A stretch of DNA of 64,000 nucleotides from an uncultured Lachnospiraceae bacterium (GTDB taxonomy: Bacteria > Bacillota > Clostridia > Lachnospirales > Lachnospiraceae). This document shows, piece by piece, positions 8,701 to 19,934 of this stretch. How positions within the stretch are numbered: position 1 is the stretch's first letter; every line of letters begins with the position of its first letter. The position numbers were made by a program, and so were the translations under genes. The notes below the pieces were generated by a model. It saw only the letters and a program-made list of their open reading frames with translations, did no database searches and had not been told where the DNA came from. The stretch is taken from assembly GCA_902760755.1 (NCBI GenBank), contig CACWHK010000010.1, positions 1 through 64,000 of the forward strand, given 5' to 3'.

Positions 8701-8732
8701 CACGAAAACTAAATAATGAGGATGGTGATGGA

Positions 8733-9788
8733 ATGGGGCAGGAAGAATTGCTCGATGAAAGAAAAAAAATAATCCTCAAAGCGATCATCAGTAATTATCT
8801 GGAGACGGGAGAGCCGGTGGGAAGCCGGACCATTTCCAAGTATATAGAGCTTGAGCTATCCCCCGCCACGATCCGAAACGAGATGTCGGATCTGGAGGAT
8901 ATGGGTTACATCATCCAGCCGCACACGTCTGCAGGACGTATCCCCACGGACAAGGGCTATCGCTTCTACGTTGATACCATGATGGCGGAGAAGAACGAGG
9001 CAACCGCATCCCAGGGAGCGCTTCTGGAACGGGTGGACAAGCTTGAGTCTTTATTAAAGCAGGTGGCGAAGGTACTGGCGTACAATACGCAGTACGCAAC
9101 CATGGTCACCTCCCCGCAGCTAAGAAACCGGCAGGTGAAGTTCATCCAGCTGTCACAGGTGGATGAGGAAGACCTGGTCGCGGTCATCGTTGTGGGCGAT
9201 AATGTCGCAAAGAACCGTCTGATCCATGTGGCAAGGCCTCTCGGAAACGAAGAGGTGCTGAAGCTGAATCTGCTGCTGAACACATTTCTTACCGGTGCAT
9301 CCGTGAATGAGATCAATATCGAACTCATGCAGGCCATGCGAAGGCAGGCCGGGGAGTACGAGGATATCCTGGAGAGTGTTTTTGAAGGGATCGTGGATGC
9401 AGTCCAACAGGCAGAGGAGATGCAGATCTATACCAGCGGAACCTCAAATGTCCTGAAGTACGGCGAACTGGGAGATGTGAACAAGGCAACTGCGCTTCTG
9501 GAAACACTGGAGGATAAGAGCGGACTTGAATCCCTGATCGATGAGACGATGAGGTCCAAGGAACAGGGAGGCGATGGCATCCAGATCTACATCGGAGAAG
9601 AAGCTCCGGTACAGAGCATGAAGGATTATTCGATCGTTACATCAACCTATGAGCTTCCGGAAGGAGCAAAGGGAACGATCGGGATCATCGGGCCTAAGCG
9701 CATGGATTACAAGAAGGTAGTCCAGACGCTGAAGTGTCTGACCGATGAGCTGGATACGATATTCAGAAAAAATGAAAAGAAGGGGTGA
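8733..9788 (+). CDS. hrcA: Heat-inducible transcription repressor HrcA
   Basis: 351 residues, normal length. The N-terminal winged helix is evident from IISNYLETGEPVGSRTISK and LSPATIRNEMSDLEDMGYI, followed by PHTSAGRIPTDKGYRFYVD, the most conserved HrcA stretch. The rest is the GAF-like and inserted dimerisation region. HrcA binds CIRCE (8674-8700) and needs the GroE chaperonin for activity, coupling chaperone load to transcription. I chose ATG 8733; an upstream in-frame ATG at 8694 overlaps the CIRCE element itself. grpE begins 6 nt after the stop. Confidence 0.97.
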   Translation: MGQEELLDERKKIILKAIISNYLETGEPVGSRTISKYIELELSPATIRNEMSDLEDMGYIIQPHTSAGRIPTDKGYRFYVDTMMAEKNEATASQGALLERVDKLESLLKQVAKVLAYNTQYATMVTSPQLRNRQVKFIQLSQVDEEDLVAVIVVGDNVAKNRLIHVARPLGNEEVLKLNLLLNTFLTGASVNEINIELMQAMRRQAGEYEDILESVFEGIVDAVQQAEEMQIYTSGTSNVLKYGELGDVNKATALLETLEDKSGLESLIDETMRSKEQGGDGIQIYIGEEAPVQSMKDYSIVTSTYELPEGAKGTIGIIGPKRMDYKKVVQTLKCLTDELDTIFRKNEKKG

Positions 9789-9794
9789 CAACGC

Positions 9795-10457
9795 ATGGCG
9801 AAAGGAATGAACGAGATGCTCAGATCCCTCAAGGCGGAGAAGGAGCTGGAAGCTCTGCCGGAGGAGGAAGACATCAAGGTCGAACCGGACAAGGTGGAGG
9901 CAGGATCGGATGTAACGATCGCTGAAGAAGAGATTGTGAAACCGGAGGATGCGGATGCAAAGCGTCCGAAGCCGCTTCCCAAGAAGAACCGGAGAGGCTC
10001 CAAGGCACTGCTTGCAGAGATCGAAGAGGCTCATGCACTGGCAGAGGCCAACAAGGAAAAGTACATGAGGCTTCTGGCTGATTTCGATAACATGCGGGCC
10101 CGGAATGAAAAGGAAAATGCGAAGATGTTCGACTACGGAGCATCAGATACACTGGAGAAACTGCTTCCGGTGATCGACAACTTCGAACGGGCGCTTGAGC
10201 ATGTATCAGAAGAAGATAAGGGACCCTTTGAAGAGGGCATCGAGATGATCTACAAGCAGATGATGGAAACGCTTGAAAAGATCGGAGTGAAGCCGATGGA
10301 TGCAGTCGGCAAGGAATTTGATCCGAATCTCCACAACGCCGTGATCCACGTAGAGGAAGAGGGAGCAGGCGAGAATGTGGTGCTCGAAGAGATGCAGAAG
10401 GGTTATATGTACAAGGATACGGTGCTTCGGCACAGTATGGTAAAGGTTGCAAATTAA
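9795..10457 (+). CDS. grpE: Nucleotide exchange factor GrpE
   Basis: 220 residues. GrpE releases ADP from DnaK. The charged N-terminal tail (about 1-75) is followed by a long coiled coil (NKEKYMRLLADFDNMRARNE) and the C-terminal beta-wing domain with FDPNLHNAVIHVEEE and DTVLRHSMVKVAN. These are standard GrpE motifs. An AAGGGG site precedes ATG 9795, overlapping the hrcA stop region. The N-terminal tail is somewhat long and Lys/Glu rich, which is common. A start at the next Met (four codons in) cannot be excluded. Confidence 0.96.
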   Translation: MAKGMNEMLRSLKAEKELEALPEEEDIKVEPDKVEAGSDVTIAEEEIVKPEDADAKRPKPLPKKNRRGSKALLAEIEEAHALAEANKEKYMRLLADFDNMRARNEKENAKMFDYGASDTLEKLLPVIDNFERALEHVSEEDKGPFEEGIEMIYKQMMETLEKIGVKPMDAVGKEFDPNLHNAVIHVEEEGAGENVVLEEMQKGYMYKDTVLRHSMVKVAN

Positions 10458-10465
10458 GTTCATAA

Positions 10466-12349
<1,884 letters not shown>

Positions 12350-12388
12350 TCGAATCTAAGACAAACCGAACCTTAGTGAGGTAATAAC

Positions 12389-13540
12389 ATGGCAGAAGAA
12401 AAAAGAGATTGTTACGAGGTCCTTGGAGTTCCGAAAAACGCGAGCGAAAATGACCTGAAAAAAGCATATCGTGTGCTGGCCAAGAAGTATCATCCGGATG
12501 CAAATCCGGGTGATAAGGAGGCCGAGGCAAAGTTCAAGGAAGCATCGGAAGCCTATGCGATCCTGTCGGATCCGGATAAGAAGCGTAAGTATGACCAGTT
12601 CGGCTGGGCAGCCTTCGATCCGAACGCAGGTGGTGACGGCGGATTCGGCTTTGACTTTGCCGACATGGGTGATATCTTCGGCGATATCTTCGGTGATATG
12701 TTCGGCGGTGGTTCCCGCGCAAGACAGCAGAACGGTCCCATGAAGGGTGCGGATATTCGCACCACGGTCCGTGTATCCTTCGAGGAAGCTGCCTTCGGAA
12801 CCCAGACGGATATCGAGATGCCGCTGAAGGACGAGTGTCCGGTCTGCCACGCTACCGGAGCTCAGCCGGGACATCCGGCCGAGGTCTGCGGCAAGTGTGC
12901 AGGTAAGGGCCAGGTTGTATTCACCCAGCAGTCTCTGTTCGGTATGGCACGTACCGTACAGACCTGTCCGGATTGCCAGGGCAGCGGTAAGATCATTCGT
13001 TACAAATGCTCGAACTGTGCAGGCTCCGGTTATGTGAAGAGTAAGAAGACCATTCAGGTGAAGGTTCCTGCCGGTATCGATAACGGCCAGAGCATCCGTC
13101 TTCGTGAGATGGGTGAGCCGGGTATCAACGGCGGCGGACGTGGTGACCTGCTTGTTACCGTACTGGTGGATAAGCATCCGGTATTCTCCCGTCAGGAGTA
13201 TGACCTGTATTCCTCCGAACCCATTACATTTACACAGGCAGCTCTTGGTGGCAGGGTAACACTGCAGACCATCGACGGACCCATGGAGTATGATATCCAG
13301 CCCGGAACACAGACCAATACGAAGGTGAAGCTTCGCGGTAAGGGCGTTCCGACCCTTCGGAACAAGAACGTCCGCGGCGATCACTACGTAACTCTGGTGG
13401 TTCAGGTTCCCGACAATCTGACCGAGGAGCAGAAGAATATCCTGAATCAGTACGAGCAGACAACCAACGTCAATGCACGTGCGACTACGGATTCCTCCGG
13501 TGGCTTCTCCTTCGGAACACACAAAAAAAGACGCAGATAA
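12389..13540 (+). CDS. dnaJ: Co-chaperone DnaJ (Hsp40)
   Basis: 383 residues. The J domain holds the essential HPD in [11 protein letters not shown] Gly/Phe-rich linker with [15 protein letters not shown] follows. Four zinc-binding repeats are present: [24 protein letters not shown] and CSNCAGSG. The C-terminal substrate-binding domains start at [17 protein letters not shown]. DnaJ delivers clients to DnaK and stimulates its ATPase. It is the last gene of the CIRCE operon; a hairpin terminator begins 5 nt after the stop codon. In the common Firmicute order prmA would come next, but here a giant secreted protein gene intervenes. Confidence 0.98.
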   Translation: MAEEKRDCYEVLGVPKNASENDLKKAYRVLAKKYHPDANPGDKEAEAKFKEASEAYAILSDPDKKRKYDQFGWAAFDPNAGGDGGFGFDFADMGDIFGDIFGDMFGGGSRARQQNGPMKGADIRTTVRVSFEEAAFGTQTDIEMPLKDECPVCHATGAQPGHPAEVCGKCAGKGQVVFTQQSLFGMARTVQTCPDCQGSGKIIRYKCSNCAGSGYVKSKKTIQVKVPAGIDNGQSIRLREMGEPGINGGGRGDLLVTVLVDKHPVFSRQEYDLYSSEPITFTQAALGGRVTLQTIDGPMEYDIQPGTQTNTKVKLRGKGVPTLRNKNVRGDHYVTLVVQVPDNLTEEQKNILNQYEQTTNVNARATTDSSGGFSFGTHKKRRR

Positions 13541-13544
13541 TTCT

Positions 13545-13580
13545 AAGGAGCAGGAAATCTTTCGGTTTCCTGCTCCTTTA
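13545..13580 (+). terminator. Terminator after dnaJ
   Basis: A perfect 13-bp stem (AAGGAGCAGGAAA at 13545-13557 with its complement at 13566-13578) has an 8-nt loop. The T-run is short. Confidence 0.8.
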
Positions 13581-13593
13581 CGTTATGATATAC

Positions 13594-13623
13594 TTGAAAT
13601 AGAGTTAAAGACCGACATAACAT
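13594..13623 (+). promoter_or_regulatory. Possible promoter of the giant secreted protein gene
   Basis: TTGAAA at 13594-13599 and TAACAT at 13618-13623 with an 18-nt spacer. It lies after the dnaJ terminator and 33 nt before the start codon. Confidence 0.4.
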
Positions 13624-13656
13624 TGCAGAAATACTTTGTTAAGGGAGGTATCGTGG

Positions 13657-16600
13657 ATGAAGCTTATGGGGAAAAAAGCAGCCACTTTGGCAGTCATTCT
13701 ATGGATTCTTATGATATCAGCGCTTACCGCTGTGTTCTCTTTCGGTGACACTGCGCTCGCCGCGTCAGAGAATGATGTGGAGATCGTCGGAACTCCGACA
13801 GTCTATGTACAGTCCGGCGGAGAAGCGTTCATCAAGATTCAGGTTAAGAATATAACGAATGCGGCCATAAAAGGTGTCAACATGGTGACCTGGGGTTATT
13901 TCGGTGAGCTTGGAGGAACGGTAGCAGAGGGCACGTCTACGTTCGCTTCCACCAATCCGCTGGGCGGGGCCAGTGATACCTATTATCGCTTCCAGCCATG
14001 GTTTGAAAAAAAAGGGTATCAGGCGGTGAATGCAGTCTGGGACAGCGATGAAGAGGGTTACACCATAGGTGCCGGAGCAACGGCATCCCTGTGGTTTAAG
14101 GTACAGTCTCATTATGAAGCGCCAGGAACCTACAATGAGTGGATCCGCTTCACGGACACCCATACGGATTATCTGTACGGTCTGATCGCCAGGGATGTGA
14201 TCGATCGGAATCTTTCTGCAGAGTGCCTCGTTAAAGTGGTGGTATATAATCCTGCAAATGCCGCTCTGACTGTAGGTACGAGTACAAATGACGCGTTCGA
14301 TATCACGCCGATAGCTCTTGGCAGTGTCATTGATTTCGGAACCGTAAATCTTGCAGGGGAGACCGGTCTTACCGGCGAGAAGACGATCTATACAAGGAAT
14401 ACAAGCAATTATAACAACTACAGTGCTACGGACGAGCATGGACTTTCGTCAGATATCAAGGTGGATTTTTTTGTCGAGAAGGAAGACGGTGAACGGTTAT
14501 ATAATGCGGACCTGACACCCTTCGGCTGGAATAGTCATCTCCTGAGCGGCATGAGCTGGGGGCCGCTTCCTGCAGCTTCCATGGATGCTACCGCATTCCA
14601 GTCTGCCGAGACGGGTATTACCCTGGATGCCACGGAATACGTGGCGGGAACCTATAATGCATACCTCGTACTTGCCACGGATCCTCACGGGGTGAAGGTA
14701 AACGGTGCGGCGATTCATAAAAACGGAATCTACAAGTGGCAGACAAAGGTCGTGCTTACGGGGACCAATCCCCGGATACCGAAGGCTCCGACCAAGCTTA
14801 CCGCAACAGCCGGAAATGGGCAGGTGGAGCTTACCTGGAAGATTCCTTCAGGTGCGGAGGATGGGACGGCCTATTATGTTTTCCGGCGTGAGGGAAAGGA
14901 ATCTTCTACGAATACGGGAAACCTCGCAAATGCTGCCTTCAACTGGGAGGATTATAAACAGGTTGGATCAGCCTATGCAAAGGACGACGGAAGCTGTCTT
15001 TTCGTGGATGGAACAGTTAAAAATGAGAAAACCTATACCTACGTAGTATCCGCCGGAGAACCGAGAAAGGCATACCCGGCTATCACGGGAGCTGTTACTC
15101 CGAAGGAAGGGCTTGCCAGCAAGATTCAGGCAGTTGACTCTTTCTTTGTATCGGACGAGGAGGGGGGCGTCCATCTTGAATGGAGAATGAATGATAACTA
15201 TGGTGGAAGGAATAATGACGGATCTTCCATGGTGGATCATTTCAATATCTATCGTGACAAGAGACTGGTGGCTAGAATTAACCAGAATGCAGTCATTGAT
15301 GAGACCTATGTATCAAGTTCATGGGATGAAAATACAGGAGAACAGGTGACAACCACGACACATTACTATAGCTGGGAGAGCTTCCAGAAAACACCGGTGA
15401 ACAATCAGGACTATACATGGAATGTGGTACCGGTATCAAAGAGCGGTATCGAAGGGTACTGGTCGGAGGATTTTATGCGTGGCAGTTATGCCACAGCCAT
15501 GAAGGTGGGATCCCATATCGCGAACTATGATGCGGATTATGGAATCAATATAGAAGTGATCGCCAGTGATACTTACAGGAGACCGGCAGGAGCGAAATAC
15601 TGGCGAGCGGAAGGAACCGACGCTCCGGACACATCCAAACAGCCGTCGGTCACATGGGAAGTAGAGAGTAATAATGGCTACGTGCGAGCGCTGTTCACGG
15701 ATACATCCGTCAAAAAGGGTACGACCTACACCTACACGACACGCCTTTTTGACGAGGAGGGTGTTGAAACTCCGGACTACACATTTACGGTAAAGACCTC
15801 CGGACCTTCAGGAAACAATTATGCTTCCTACTCGTCCACACGTGTGGACTGGGAGGTGATTGACGGAAAGAAAGCCAAGATGCACTGGTACTGTGACTAT
15901 TACTATGACAGTGACGGAGAGCTTGTATATTATGGGACTTATAAAGTAAAGAGGAAGAAGGGAAGCGGATCCTGGACGACCATAAAGACCATCAGCACTG
16001 CACCGGCCAGCGGTGAATGCTCCTTTACCGATGATCCAGGAACGGATGCTACCTACGCTTATCGCATGGATAAAACCATAAACGGTGTTACCGTGATAGG
16101 TAAGGAATACAGATTCACCAGAAAGACGACACCGATAGATGAAAGTACTCTGCTCAAGGCGCCGGAAACACCCGTCTTCTACGTGCGTATGTCCGAAGAT
16201 AAACCGATCCTCTATTGGGCACCTTCCGAAACGGGGGACGCACCGGATGGCTATCGGATCTACCGGAGAGATGCAGGCGAAGTTGTGAATGGCGAACGCT
16301 TAGACGTGGTTGCCTCCTGGCTGGTACCTCGCCGGAAGAAGTGGGAGAATGGGAGCTATATTATCATTAAAGACCCCGCCGCCGGCACTTTGGTGGATGA
16401 GGATGGCTACTATCAGGATGATGAAACCAAGGGAGTGCTTGAACGGGCGGATTGGATTGACAGTGAATGTCCGCATGAATACTGGATCGTAGCATACAAT
16501 GATGCCGGTATCAGTGAACCCTCGGAGATCGTTACCCTGACAAACCGGGGATATGATGAGTATGACTATCCGATCCCGCCGGTGAATGATGATGCATATG

Positions 16601-19566
16601 CACCGGCGAAGCCGGTGATCGATGATATCTGGGTTGACTGGGATAACGGATCGACAGATAGCTCCGCATGGAGCAGCTCAGCCGGCGGATATATCCATGT
16701 TTCGTGGACGGATCCGGAGAGCAGCCGTCTTTCCATCGATAGCTGGAGGATGGATGTCACCGGCCTTGAAGATGAAAATTATAAGACACTCTATTCCTGG
16801 GAGGCCATAAAGGAACCGGCTGCCAAGCTTGGAACAGGTGATAATGCACCGAAGGTCTATGTTTCTTCAGGGTATGGCGAAATGGATGACTACGATCGTA
16901 CGGTGAGTGTGACTGTGACGGCGATCAATGAAGCCGGAGCTTCCACATCGGAACCCGGAAGTATTACGATCCGCAGCTTCCCGCGCTTCCGCACGGTAAA
17001 CGGGAATTCCGAGGTGAAGCTGGAGTGGACGGATCTTATGGAGGATACTCAAACTCAGGTTACCGGCTGGGAAGTTTGGCGGAAGGGTGAGACCGGCTCG
17101 TGGAAGAAGATTCAGGAGTTCGGGGTACTCACACCGAATGAAAGCGGTATCGAATACTACAACAAGCCCATCAGTTATTATTCCTGGGTAGACGCGGAGG
17201 TGGAGAACGGCTGGAACTATGATTACAGGATCGTGGCAGTCTGTGCCGACGGTATAGATCGCCCAAGTCCGACAGTCAGCGCGTATCCGACCCTCACTGC
17301 AGCAACGGAGGCTCCCGGCGCACCGGAGAATCTGACCTATAAGGTGGTGAACGGGGAAGTGCTGTTCACCTTTGATCCGCCGGCCACCGGTACAGCACAG
17401 TATTATCAGCTTGTGTATGAGGGGGACATCGGAGACACGAAGTATTGGATTTCGGCAGACAGCGTTGCTGCTCCGTCTACAAGCATCCTATGGTCTGATG
17501 TGAATCCCGGAACCTATCGTGCATTTGTATATGCATACAGCTACATTAACGGGGAGGAGGCACCGGAAAGAGCACCTTCCTGGGACGATGACGCCACATT
17601 TGAAGAAAGGTATCCGAATGCTTCGAATATCGTGACAGTTACTGTCACGGAGGCTCAGGTAGAGCAGCGGGCTCAGGAATATCCCGGGGAATTTACACTA
17701 ACTGCCACACCGGGCGAAAGTCTGGTGAAGCTGGACTGGACGGCAAGCAAAGGTGCTACTTCTTATCTGGTCAGTCGATCCGGAGGGGATGATTTCGCAG
17801 AGGTAACACTTTCGGCGACAACCAGAACATTTACCGATCTTTCGGCCATGCCGGGAATTCGGTACACCTATGACGTGCGTGCTAAAAACAGTTACGGCTC
17901 CATCTATAACCGGGTGACTGCAAAACCCACCGGAAAGTCGAAGGATGAGATCATAGCTGAGGTTGTTGCTGATGAGATCGCAGCGCTTCCTTCGGCAGAT
18001 GAGATCACCGTGGATAATGCTGCGGATCTGGAAGCTGCCATAAAAGCAGCGAAGAAAGATTACGATAATCTGACCGAGGAACAGCGGAAGACGCTTTCGG
18101 GGGATACGGCAGAAAAACTGGCAGACCTTCTGGAAAAACTGGAATACATCCGCCTCAGTCAATTATATGGAGAGGTGGTTGCTCCGGCACAGGATGCCAT
18201 CAACCTTCTCCCGGTTGCTGATGAGATCACGCTTTCCAATCTGGAGGAGATTCGGGCAGCCGCAGCTGCAGCGCGTGCAGAGTATGCCTCCATTACACCG
18301 GAAGTTGCCAAGAAGCTGGTGAATATCGACAAACTGGTCGAGGCAGAAGCAAAGATACAGGAGCTGACGGACATGCTGATCGAGTCCGTACTGAATCTGA
18401 TCTATTCCCTGGATGTAAATGCTCCGCTGGAGGATGAAGATAAGATTGCCGAAGCAAGAGCCGCCTATGATAGTCTGACGGAGGAACAGAAGGCAATGGT
18501 AGGCGAAGCTGCCTTAAGCCGGCTGACGGGCTGTGAGGAGCTCCTTGCATACCGGAAATCCGGAGAAATCGGGGAGGATGAACCCGAGGTTTATGCGGTT
18601 AAAACGATGATTGGTCATCTTCCGGTTGTGGATGAGATCACACTTCGGGATGAGGAGACCATAAACAGTATTCGGGCCGCTTACGAGGCACTGACCGAGG
18701 AGCAGAAGGCATCCATCCCCGAGGAACTGCTGGAAAAGCTTTCCGAAGCGGAGAAGAAGCTGGCGATACTATCCATCCGGGATATTTCGGAGGCAGTGAT
18801 CACGGTCGCAAAGGCAACCTATACGGGCAAGGCATTAAAGCCAAAGGTTACGGTGAAATATGATGGTGTGACTCTGAAAGAGGGAACGGACTACACGGTA
18901 GCCTATGAGAATAACAAAGAGGTGGGAACTGCAACTGTAACTGTTACCGGCATGGGAGGTTACAACGGTGTTGCAACCAAGGACTTCCAGATCGTTGCGG
19001 CGAAACCGAAGTGGGTTCAGAAGTCCGGAAAGTGGTATTACAATCTGGGGAACGGAACGAATGCCAAAGGCTGGCGTAAGATTGGCGGTAAGTGGTACTT
19101 CTTTAAGTCGGATGGCTCCATGGCTGCAAGCGAGTGGTGCAAGGGCTGGTGGCTGAACAAGAACGGAACCTGCACCTACAAGTATAAGGCTTCCTGGAAG
19201 AAGGACGGAAAGAACTGGTGGTACGGCGACTCATCGGGCTGGTATGCAAAGAACAGCTGGCAGATGATCGACGGTAACTGGTACTTCTTTAAGGCGAACG
19301 GATATATGGCGTCGAACGAATGGTTCAAGGGCTACTGGTTCAACAAGAACGGAACCTGTACCTACAAGTATAAGGCGACCTGGAGGAATGACGGAAAGAG
19401 CTGGTGGTATGGTGACTCATCGGGTTGGTACGCAAAGAACGGCTGGCAGCAGATCGACGGTAAGTGGTACTACTTCGATGCAAAGGGTTATATCGTGACC
19501 GGAACCAGAACCATCGGAGGAAAGACGTACACATTCAACGACGAAGGTGCATGCCTTAATCCGTAA
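13657..19566 (+). CDS. Giant secreted FN3 / helical-repeat / wall-binding protein
   Basis: 1969 residues. A signal peptide (basic MKLMGKK, hydrophobic core, DTALAA near residue 35) directs export. Residues about 40-370 are beta-rich and include an NEAT- or cohesin-like looking strand pattern that I cannot assign. From about 376 to 1425 there are repeated fibronectin-III-like modules, recognised by APxxLTAxxGNGQVELTW-type openings (about 376, 1112, 1218, 1342). Residues about 1429-1708 hold four all-helical repeats ending in LTEEQKA-type motifs. An Ig-like YTGKALKPKVTV domain follows at about 1720. The C-terminus (about 1784-1969) has aromatic GKWYYF/GWYAKNGW repeats like choline/wall-binding repeats. 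It is probably a non-covalently wall-attached adhesin or scaffold; no catalytic domain is seen. ATG 13657 has GGGAGG 8 nt upstream. Confidence 0.85.
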   Translation: MKLMGKKAATLAVILWILMISALTAVFSFGDTALAASENDVEIVGTPTVYVQSGGEAFIKIQVKNITNAAIKGVNMVTWGYFGELGGTVAEGTSTFASTNPLGGASDTYYRFQPWFEKKGYQAVNAVWDSDEEGYTIGAGATASLWFKVQSHYEAPGTYNEWIRFTDTHTDYLYGLIARDVIDRNLSAECLVKVVVYNPANAALTVGTSTNDAFDITPIALGSVIDFGTVNLAGETGLTGEKTIYTRNTSNYNNYSATDEHGLSSDIKVDFFVEKEDGERLYNADLTPFGWNSHLLSGMSWGPLPAASMDATAFQSAETGITLDATEYVAGTYNAYLVLATDPHGVKVNGAAIHKNGIYKWQTKVVLTGTNPRIPKAPTKLTATAGNGQVELTWKIPSGAEDGTAYYVFRREGKESSTNTGNLANAAFNWEDYKQVGSAYAKDDGSCLFVDGTVKNEKTYTYVVSAGEPRKAYPAITGAVTPKEGLASKIQAVDSFFVSDEEGGVHLEWRMNDNYGGRNNDGSSMVDHFNIYRDKRLVARINQNAVIDETYVSSSWDENTGEQVTTTTHYYSWESFQKTPVNNQDYTWNVVPVSKSGIEGYWSEDFMRGSYATAMKVGSHIANYDADYGINIEVIASDTYRRPAGAKYWRAEGTDAPDTSKQPSVTWEVESNNGYVRALFTDTSVKKGTTYTYTTRLFDEEGVETPDYTFTVKTSGPSGNNYASYSSTRVDWEVIDGKKAKMHWYCDYYYDSDGELVYYGTYKVKRKKGSGSWTTIKTISTAPASGECSFTDDPGTDATYAYRMDKTINGVTVIGKEYRFTRKTTPIDESTLLKAPETPVFYVRMSEDKPILYWAPSETGDAPDGYRIYRRDAGEVVNGERLDVVASWLVPRRKKWENGSYIIIKDPAAGTLVDEDGYYQDDETKGVLERADWIDSECPHEYWIVAYNDAGISEPSEIVTLTNRGYDEYDYPIPPVNDDAYAPAKPVIDDIWVDWDNGSTDSSAWSSSAGGYIHVSWTDPESSRLSIDSWRMDVTGLEDENYKTLYSWEAIKEPAAKLGTGDNAPKVYVSSGYGEMDDYDRTVSVTVTAINEAGASTSEPGSITIRSFPRFRTVNGNSEVKLEWTDLMEDTQTQVTGWEVWRKGETGSWKKIQEFGVLTPNESGIEYYNKPISYYSWVDAEVENGWNYDYRIVAVCADGIDRPSPTVSAYPTLTAATEAPGAPENLTYKVVNGEVLFTFDPPATGTAQYYQLVYEGDIGDTKYWISADSVAAPSTSILWSDVNPGTYRAFVYAYSYINGEEAPERAPSWDDDATFEERYPNASNIVTVTVTEAQVEQRAQEYPGEFTLTATPGESLVKLDWTASKGATSYLVSRSGGDDFAEVTLSATTRTFTDLSAMPGIRYTYDVRAKNSYGSIYNRVTAKPTGKSKDEIIAEVVADEIAALPSADEITVDNAADLEAAIKAAKKDYDNLTEEQRKTLSGDTAEKLADLLEKLEYIRLSQLYGEVVAPAQDAINLLPVADEITLSNLEEIRAAAAAARAEYASITPEVAKKLVNIDKLVEAEAKIQELTDMLIESVLNLIYSLDVNAPLEDEDKIAEARAAYDSLTEEQKAMVGEAALSRLTGCEELLAYRKSGEIGEDEPEVYAVKTMIGHLPVVDEITLRDEETINSIRAAYEALTEEQKASIPEELLEKLSEAEKKLAILSIRDISEAVITVAKATYTGKALKPKVTVKYDGVTLKEGTDYTVAYENNKEVGTATVTVTGMGGYNGVATKDFQIVAAKPKWVQKSGKWYYNLGNGTNAKGWRKIGGKWYFFKSDGSMAASEWCKGWWLNKNGTCTYKYKASWKKDGKNWWYGDSSGWYAKNSWQMIDGNWYFFKANGYMASNEWFKGYWFNKNGTCTYKYKATWRNDGKSWWYGDSSGWYAKNGWQQIDGKWYYFDAKGYIVTGTRTIGGKTYTFNDEGACLNP

Positions 19567-19695
19567 CACTTAACCTGTTACACGAAGTATAAAAAACGTT
19601 AGATAAGTGTTTGAGTCAGATTCACCCCAAAAGTGAGCAAAGGTACACCAATCACGGAATATAGGTAATGTGGCTCAATTGATGAAATGAATCAT

Positions 19696-19732
19696 GAAAG
19701 CGGGATTTCTGTTTCGAATCCCGCTTTCTTTC
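19696..19732 (+). terminator. Terminator downstream of the giant gene
   Basis: A perfect 12-bp stem, GAAAGCGGGATT at 19696-19707 with its complement at 19717-19728, has a 9-nt loop and a following T/C-rich run TTTCTCCTT. Confidence 0.88.
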
Positions 19733-19840
19733 TCCTTATTGTGGATGATTAATAGAATCTTCGAAGGGTTTGGCCGAGCCCGTAGTCCATGAGGCGGAGG
19801 CGGATTTCTGCATTTTTTGCTATGAAACAGGGGATGAAAG

Positions 19841-19849
19841 TGATAAAAT
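19841..19849 (+). promoter_or_regulatory. Possible extended -10 promoter for prmA
   Basis: TGATAAAAT matches the TGnTATAAT extended -10 consensus. No good -35 is at the right distance. The prmA start lies 85 nt downstream. Confidence 0.4.
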
Positions 19850-19934
19850 AACTATGTATGTGCGTACGAAGGAATGTATAAAAATGTATCGCCCGGCGCA
19901 TGTTTAAATTCGATGAGCAAGGACGGATGAACAC

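Larger units (their letters stand above)
19567..19934. other. Intergenic region between the giant gene and prmA
   Basis: This 368-base stretch contains the terminator at 19696-19732 and a possible extended -10 at 19841-19849. The first 130 bases are AT-rich and contain no frame with a start signal. The part around 19755-19820 is GC-richer and has no recognisable structure. Confidence 0.7.

Noticed and set aside
12356..13522. A 388-residue open frame antisense to dnaJ
   Set aside because: It covers the exact dnaJ region; the DnaJ zinc-finger motifs on the + strand settle the coding strand.
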